A stretch of 64,000 bases of DNA from Paenibacillus pabuli (lineage in GTDB: Bacteria > Bacillota > Bacilli > Paenibacillales > Paenibacillaceae): assembly GCF_023101145.1 (NCBI RefSeq), contig NZ_CP073714.1, positions 2,914,001 through 2,978,000 of the forward strand, read 5' to 3'. Within the stretch, counting starts at the first letter, position 1. The number at the start of each line of letters is the position of its first letter. The notes under the pieces were generated by a model. That model was not told where the DNA came from, ran no database searches, and saw only the letters and a list, made by a program, of their open reading frames with translations. Shown in pieces: positions 60,327-64,000 of this stretch. The position numbers and the translations under genes were made by a program.

Positions 60327-60738
60327 TTTAAGTTTGAGTGAACTCTGTATCGTCTTTAAAGTTTGAGTGAACTGTTTATCTTCAAAAATTCGTTCAAAGC
60401 AAAATAAACACTATATGAAGGGGACCATAGGGGAAAATTTACTCATGTCATTTCACATGGCTACCCATTGGTCCTACGACTTTGAGACTGTTGAAGATTA
60501 GGACTGGAAATGTTAGGGTAAAGGAAAGATAACGAAGGAACCCATTTTTTTTATTCTAAAATGACCAATATACTTATCTGGTCATTTGGTTCTGATGTGA
60601 TTTTACGGTTATCTGGATGAAATATGAAAATTTGCAAAAAATGAAGTCATGTCTATTGAGCAGAAGTCGAGGTTAAACGCAAAAAGAAGGTATTATTTCT
60701 GAATTGAACGGAACAGATTACTTGGAAGAGGAGTGAGT
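60327..60738 (+). promoter_or_regulatory. Control region of the CYP102 gene
   Basis: About 410 bases with no supported gene. AGTTTGAGTGAACT occurs at 60331-60344 and 60360-60373. An imperfect stem pairs GGACCATAGGG (60422-60432) with CCCATTGGTCC (60464-60474). AAATGACCA (60559-60567) and TGGTCATTT (60579-60587) form a perfect 9-base inverted repeat 11 bases apart, a good repressor-site candidate. I could not fix the promoter boxes. Confidence 0.5.
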
Positions 60739-63700
60739 ATGATGGCGCAAATTTCAGTTCCCCAACCCAAAACGTTTGGGCCTTTAGGAAACTTGCCACA
60801 GATAAATACCGATGAGCCTGTACAATCGCTTGTTAAACTCGCCGAAGAGTATGGACCTATTTTTCGAATGGATTATCCTGGACGCAGTGAATTGTATATC
60901 TCAGGTCATGAACTGGTTGCCCAGGTAAGCGACGAATCCAAATTTGATAAACGTGTATGGGCACCGCTGGAAAAGGTTCGTGCATTTGCCGGAGATGGCC
61001 TGTTTACGAGTTGGACACAAGAACCGAATTGGAAAAAAGCTCATAATGTGCTGCTGCCAAGCTTCAGTCAACGCGCGATGCAGGGATATCACAACAAAAT
61101 GATTGATCTGGCTGTACAGCTCGTGCAGAAGTGGTCCAGATTGAACCCGGATGAGACGGTTAACGTACCTGATGATATGACTCGCCTCACTCTGGATACG
61201 ATTGGACTGTGTGGATTCAACTATCGGTTTAACAGCTTTTATCGGGAAGAACCGCATCCTTTCATTACCAGCATGGTTAGAGCACTGGACGAATCGATGA
61301 GTTCGTTGCAGCGTTTGCGTCTGCAAGACAAACTGATGATCACCAAAAAGAAACAGTTTGAGCAGGATATTCGTTCGATGTTCTCTCTGGTGGATCACAT
61401 TATTGCGGAGCGCAAGCAGCAGCCACAGGAAGGTGCAGACGATCTGTTGTCCCATATGCTTAGTGGCAAGGACCCAGAAACCGGTGAAACGCTGGACGAT
61501 GAAAATATTCGATACCAGATCATCACTTTCCTGATTGCTGGACATGAGACGACGAGTGGCTTGTTATCCTTTGCCATCTATTATTTAATGAAAAATCCGG
61601 ATACACTCGCCAAGGCTCAAGCTGAAGCAGATCAGATTCTGAAAGATCCGGTTCCAACATACAACCAGGTCCGCAATCTGAAATATATTCGTATGGTTTT
61701 GAACGAAGCATTGCGGTTGTGGCCTACGGCTCCAGCATTCTCCTTATACGCGAAGAAAGACCTTGTTCTGGACGGGAAATATCCTTTGCAAAAAGGGGAT
61801 AGTGTCAGTGTACTTATTCCCAAGCTGCACCGGGACCGCGATGCGTGGGGTGACGATGTGGAAGCATTCCGTCCGGAACGGTTCGAAGATCCAAGCAAGG
61901 TGCCACATGACGCCTATAAACCGTTTGGTAATGGTCAGCGGGCCTGTATTGGACAGCAGTTCGCTCTTCAGGAAGCAACACTTGTGCTGGGCATGGTTCT
62001 GAAGCATTTTGAATTGATCGATCATGCGGACTACCAGTTGAAAGTGAAAGAAACATTGACGCTCAAACCCGATAACTTTACGATCCGTGTTCGTGCGCGC
62101 GGGGGGCAGCCGGTCATGGCTGTTCCGGGCGTTGCTGTGGAGGAACCGACTCCAGTTGCCAAAAGACAAGAGCCAGATACAGCCAATGCCCATCACACCC
62201 CGATGCTTGTCCTGTATGGATCCAATCTGGGGACTGCGGAAGGCATTGCGCGTGAGATCGCAGATACCGCTAGATACCAGGGATTCCGCAGCGAAGTGGC
62301 TACTTTGGATGATCGTGTAGGCAAACTGCCCAATGAAGGCGCCGTCATCATTGTGAGTGCATCTTACAATGGTCAGCCACCTAGCAATGCTAAGGATTTC
62401 GTCGAATGGATTGAACATGCGGATGCAGGGGAATTCCAAGGTGTTCGATTCTCCGTTCTCGGATGTGGGGACCACAACTGGGCCAGCACGTACCAGCGTA
62501 TTCCGCGTTTGATTGATGCGCAGTTATCTTCCAAAGGAGCAGAACGGTTATCTCCCATCGGAGAAAGTGATGCCAGCGGGGACTTTGAGAAACAGGTTGG
62601 AGACTGGACCGAGCAACTATGGCCGGATCTGGCACGAACACTGGGCCTCAAGTTGAACACAAGCTCAGGCAGCGAGCGCAGTTCCTTGTCCGTACAGTTT
62701 GTCAGTGGACTCGCAGTAACGCCGCTCGCGGATACGTATGATGCACACGTTGCTGAAGTGCTTGAGAATCGGGAGCTTCACGATGCAGGCAGTGAACGAA
62801 GCACACGTCATCTGGAGATTAAGCTGCCTGAAGGTGCAACGTATAAGGAAGGCGATCACCTGGGCATTTTACCGCAAAACCCGCCTGAGCTTGTAGAACG
62901 AGTACTGAAGAGATATGGATTCACAGGTACGGAACATCTGGTTCTGGATGCATCCGGTCGCAGCGCAGCTCATTTGCCATTGCACCAACCGGTTAATCTG
63001 GTCGATCTGCTCAGTCACAGTGTGGAGCTTCAGGAAGCGGCAACTCGGGCCCAACTGAGGGAACTCGCGGCGTACACGGTATGTCCACCCCATAAGAAGG
63101 AGCTCGAAGCGCTACTTGATGAGTCTGTATACATGGAAGAAGTACGTAAGAAACGTATATCCATGCTGGATTATTTGGTGAAATACGAAGCATGTGAGCT
63201 GCCTTTCGGACGGTTTTTGGAACTGCTGCCTTCCCTGAAAGCCCGATATTATTCAATCTCCAGCTCACCGCGAGTGCAGCCTGAGCAGGCCAGCATAACC
63301 GTCAGCGTAGTGCGGGCTCCAGCGTGGAGTGGTCAGGGAGAATATAAAGGCATAGCGTCCAACTATCTGGCGAACCTGAAGCCTGGTGAAGAGGTAGTCA
63401 TGTTCATACGCACGCCTGAGTCCGGGTTCGAGCTGCCAGAAAGTGCAGAGGCTCCAGTTATTATGGTTGGGCCGGGGACGGGCGTAGCCCCATTCCGTGG
63501 TTTCCTGCAGGCAAGACGTGTACTGAAGGAAGAGGGTCAGCAGGTTGGCGAGGCCCATCTGTATTTTGGATGCCGCAACCCTGAACATGATTATTTATAT
63601 AAAAATGAACTCGAAACAGCCGAACAAGAGGGTCTTGTCCAGCTTCATACCGCTTTCTCCCGTGTGGACGGGGAAGAGAAATGTTACGTGCAGCATCTGA

Positions 63701-63915
63701 TGAGAGATGATGCACACCAATTGATTCCTCTGCTGGAACAGGGTGGACATCTATATGTTTGCGGCGATGGCAGCAAGATGGCACCTGATGTTGAAGCAAC
63801 ACTTAAGAAAGCTTACGCTGATGTCAGCGGTAACTCGACGGAGCAAGCCGATGCGTGGTTAGAACGTTTGCAGCAGGAAGGTCGTTATGCCAAAGATGTG
63901 TGGACAGGTATCTGA
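60739..63915 (+). CDS. Self-sufficient cytochrome P450:NADPH-P450 reductase fusion (CYP102 family)
   Basis: A 1058-residue fatty-acid hydroxylase of the P450 BM3 type. The heme domain (about 1-470) has the I-helix [15 protein letters not shown], and the heme ligand Cys403 in [14 protein letters not shown]. The BM3 substrate residues are kept (Phe in AGDGLFTSW; Arg and Tyr in GRSELY). A flavodoxin-like FMN domain (about 490-640, [13 protein letters not shown]) and an FAD/NADPH reductase domain (about 665-1058, [24 protein letters not shown]) follow. ATG 60739 or 60742 both suit the AGAGGAG site. It hydroxylates medium and long fatty acids near the omega end with NADPH and O2. Confidence 0.96.
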   Translation: MMAQISVPQPKTFGPLGNLPQINTDEPVQSLVKLAEEYGPIFRMDYPGRSELYISGHELVAQVSDESKFDKRVWAPLEKVRAFAGDGLFTSWTQEPNWKKAHNVLLPSFSQRAMQGYHNKMIDLAVQLVQKWSRLNPDETVNVPDDMTRLTLDTIGLCGFNYRFNSFYREEPHPFITSMVRALDESMSSLQRLRLQDKLMITKKKQFEQDIRSMFSLVDHIIAERKQQPQEGADDLLSHMLSGKDPETGETLDDENIRYQIITFLIAGHETTSGLLSFAIYYLMKNPDTLAKAQAEADQILKDPVPTYNQVRNLKYIRMVLNEALRLWPTAPAFSLYAKKDLVLDGKYPLQKGDSVSVLIPKLHRDRDAWGDDVEAFRPERFEDPSKVPHDAYKPFGNGQRACIGQQFALQEATLVLGMVLKHFELIDHADYQLKVKETLTLKPDNFTIRVRARGGQPVMAVPGVAVEEPTPVAKRQEPDTANAHHTPMLVLYGSNLGTAEGIAREIADTARYQGFRSEVATLDDRVGKLPNEGAVIIVSASYNGQPPSNAKDFVEWIEHADAGEFQGVRFSVLGCGDHNWASTYQRIPRLIDAQLSSKGAERLSPIGESDASGDFEKQVGDWTEQLWPDLARTLGLKLNTSSGSERSSLSVQFVSGLAVTPLADTYDAHVAEVLENRELHDAGSERSTRHLEIKLPEGATYKEGDHLGILPQNPPELVERVLKRYGFTGTEHLVLDASGRSAAHLPLHQPVNLVDLLSHSVELQEAATRAQLRELAAYTVCPPHKKELEALLDESVYMEEVRKKRISMLDYLVKYEACELPFGRFLELLPSLKARYYSISSSPRVQPEQASITVSVVRAPAWSGQGEYKGIASNYLANLKPGEEVVMFIRTPESGFELPESAEAPVIMVGPGTGVAPFRGFLQARRVLKEEGQQVGEAHLYFGCRNPEHDYLYKNELETAEQEGLVQLHTAFSRVDGEEKCYVQHLMRDDAHQLIPLLEQGGHLYVCGDGSKMAPDVEATLKKAYADVSGNSTEQADAWLERLQQEGRYAKDVWTGI

Positions 63916-63954
63916 GTGATACGATCCTGATTTCAATAATGGATAGGCATCTGC

Positions 63955-63992
63955 GCGGTGAGACACAGAAGGGTTCTGTGCTCACCGCTTTT
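63955..63992 (+). terminator. Terminator after the CYP102 gene
   Basis: GCGGTGAG pairs with CTCACCGC and CACAGAA with TTCTGTG, with one bulged A, followed by Ts. Confidence 0.92.
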
Positions 63993-64000
63993 GGCTATGG

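Noticed and set aside
61744..62475. 243-codon minus-strand frame inside the CYP102 gene
   Set aside because: It lies fully within a well-supported P450 reductase fusion and has no ribosome site.
1..64000. Search by eye for tRNA, rRNA, CRISPR, transposase, integrase and phage genes
   Set aside because: No cloverleaf, rRNA core sequence, regular repeat-spacer array or recombinase motif was recognised. A tRNAscan, Rfam and ISfinder search would be needed to exclude them fully.

Overview
The window looks like chromosome of a Paenibacillus-type Firmicute. The evidence is strong AGGAGG-type ribosome binding sites, moderate GC, many AraC, LysR, LacI and DeoR regulators, a YesM/YesN-type two-component system next to a sugar ABC importer, an SLH-domain surface protein, LutABC and a CYP102 (P450 BM3-like) fusion enzyme. 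I see no rRNA, tRNA, CRISPR array, transposase or phage gene. Species assignment is inference from gene content only.

Layout. 1-4476: the end of a PhnD-type binding protein, phnC and two phnE permeases, a tyrosine-phosphatase-family protein, then a GntR regulator behind its own promoter. 4638-7686: a run of short same-strand genes of AT-rich look (two GNATs, a TraB/TIKI-like protein, a DUF6886-like protein, a Cof-type HAD hydrolase). 7868-10266: a glutathione peroxidase, an AraC regulator and an acyl-ACP thioesterase. 10267-19914: a carbohydrate locus with an FAD oxidoreductase divergent from an AraC regulator, a YesM/YesN pair, and a complete ABC sugar importer (lipoprotein plus two permeases; no ATPase). 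20205-29690: mixed housekeeping and redox genes (nitroreductase, SLH-GH18 protein, thioredoxin-reductase-like enzyme, FAD-linked oxidase with a half-size MFS protein, DUF3243, heme O synthase, TPR protein).

29687-41050: regulator/target pairs: LysR with a DMT exporter, LysR with an alpha/beta hydrolase, LacI with a GH2 beta-mannosidase, and AraC with a GH42 beta-galactosidase. 41156-48873: a secreted metalloprotease with a lipoprotein, an SRAP protein, Old Yellow Enzyme, DeoR, OsmC, DUF2062, an AEC transporter and a lactonase. 49294-51138: the RuMP formaldehyde-fixation pair hxlA-hxlB followed by an HxlR-family regulator. 51541-53968: pepF and a DUF2500-like membrane protein. 54221-59510: rhaB, a DeoR paralogue and lutABC, which would link rhamnose breakdown to lactate oxidation. 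59769-63915: a second glutathione peroxidase and a self-sufficient CYP102 fatty-acid hydroxylase.

The most interesting material is in the control regions rather than in an unknown protein family. A near-palindromic element is shared by the nitroreductase and Old Yellow Enzyme promoters. A 13-base element is shared by the LacI gene and the beta-mannosidase. Direct repeats 21 bp apart lie in front of an AraC regulator. The start of the SLH-GH18 gene lies in a hairpin. The FAD-linked oxidase appears to start at CTG. Structured DNA lies before hxlAB, pepF and the P450. The phn operon with a tyrosine-phosphatase-family protein and no visible catabolic phosphonate gene is the best candidate for an undescribed uptake pathway.
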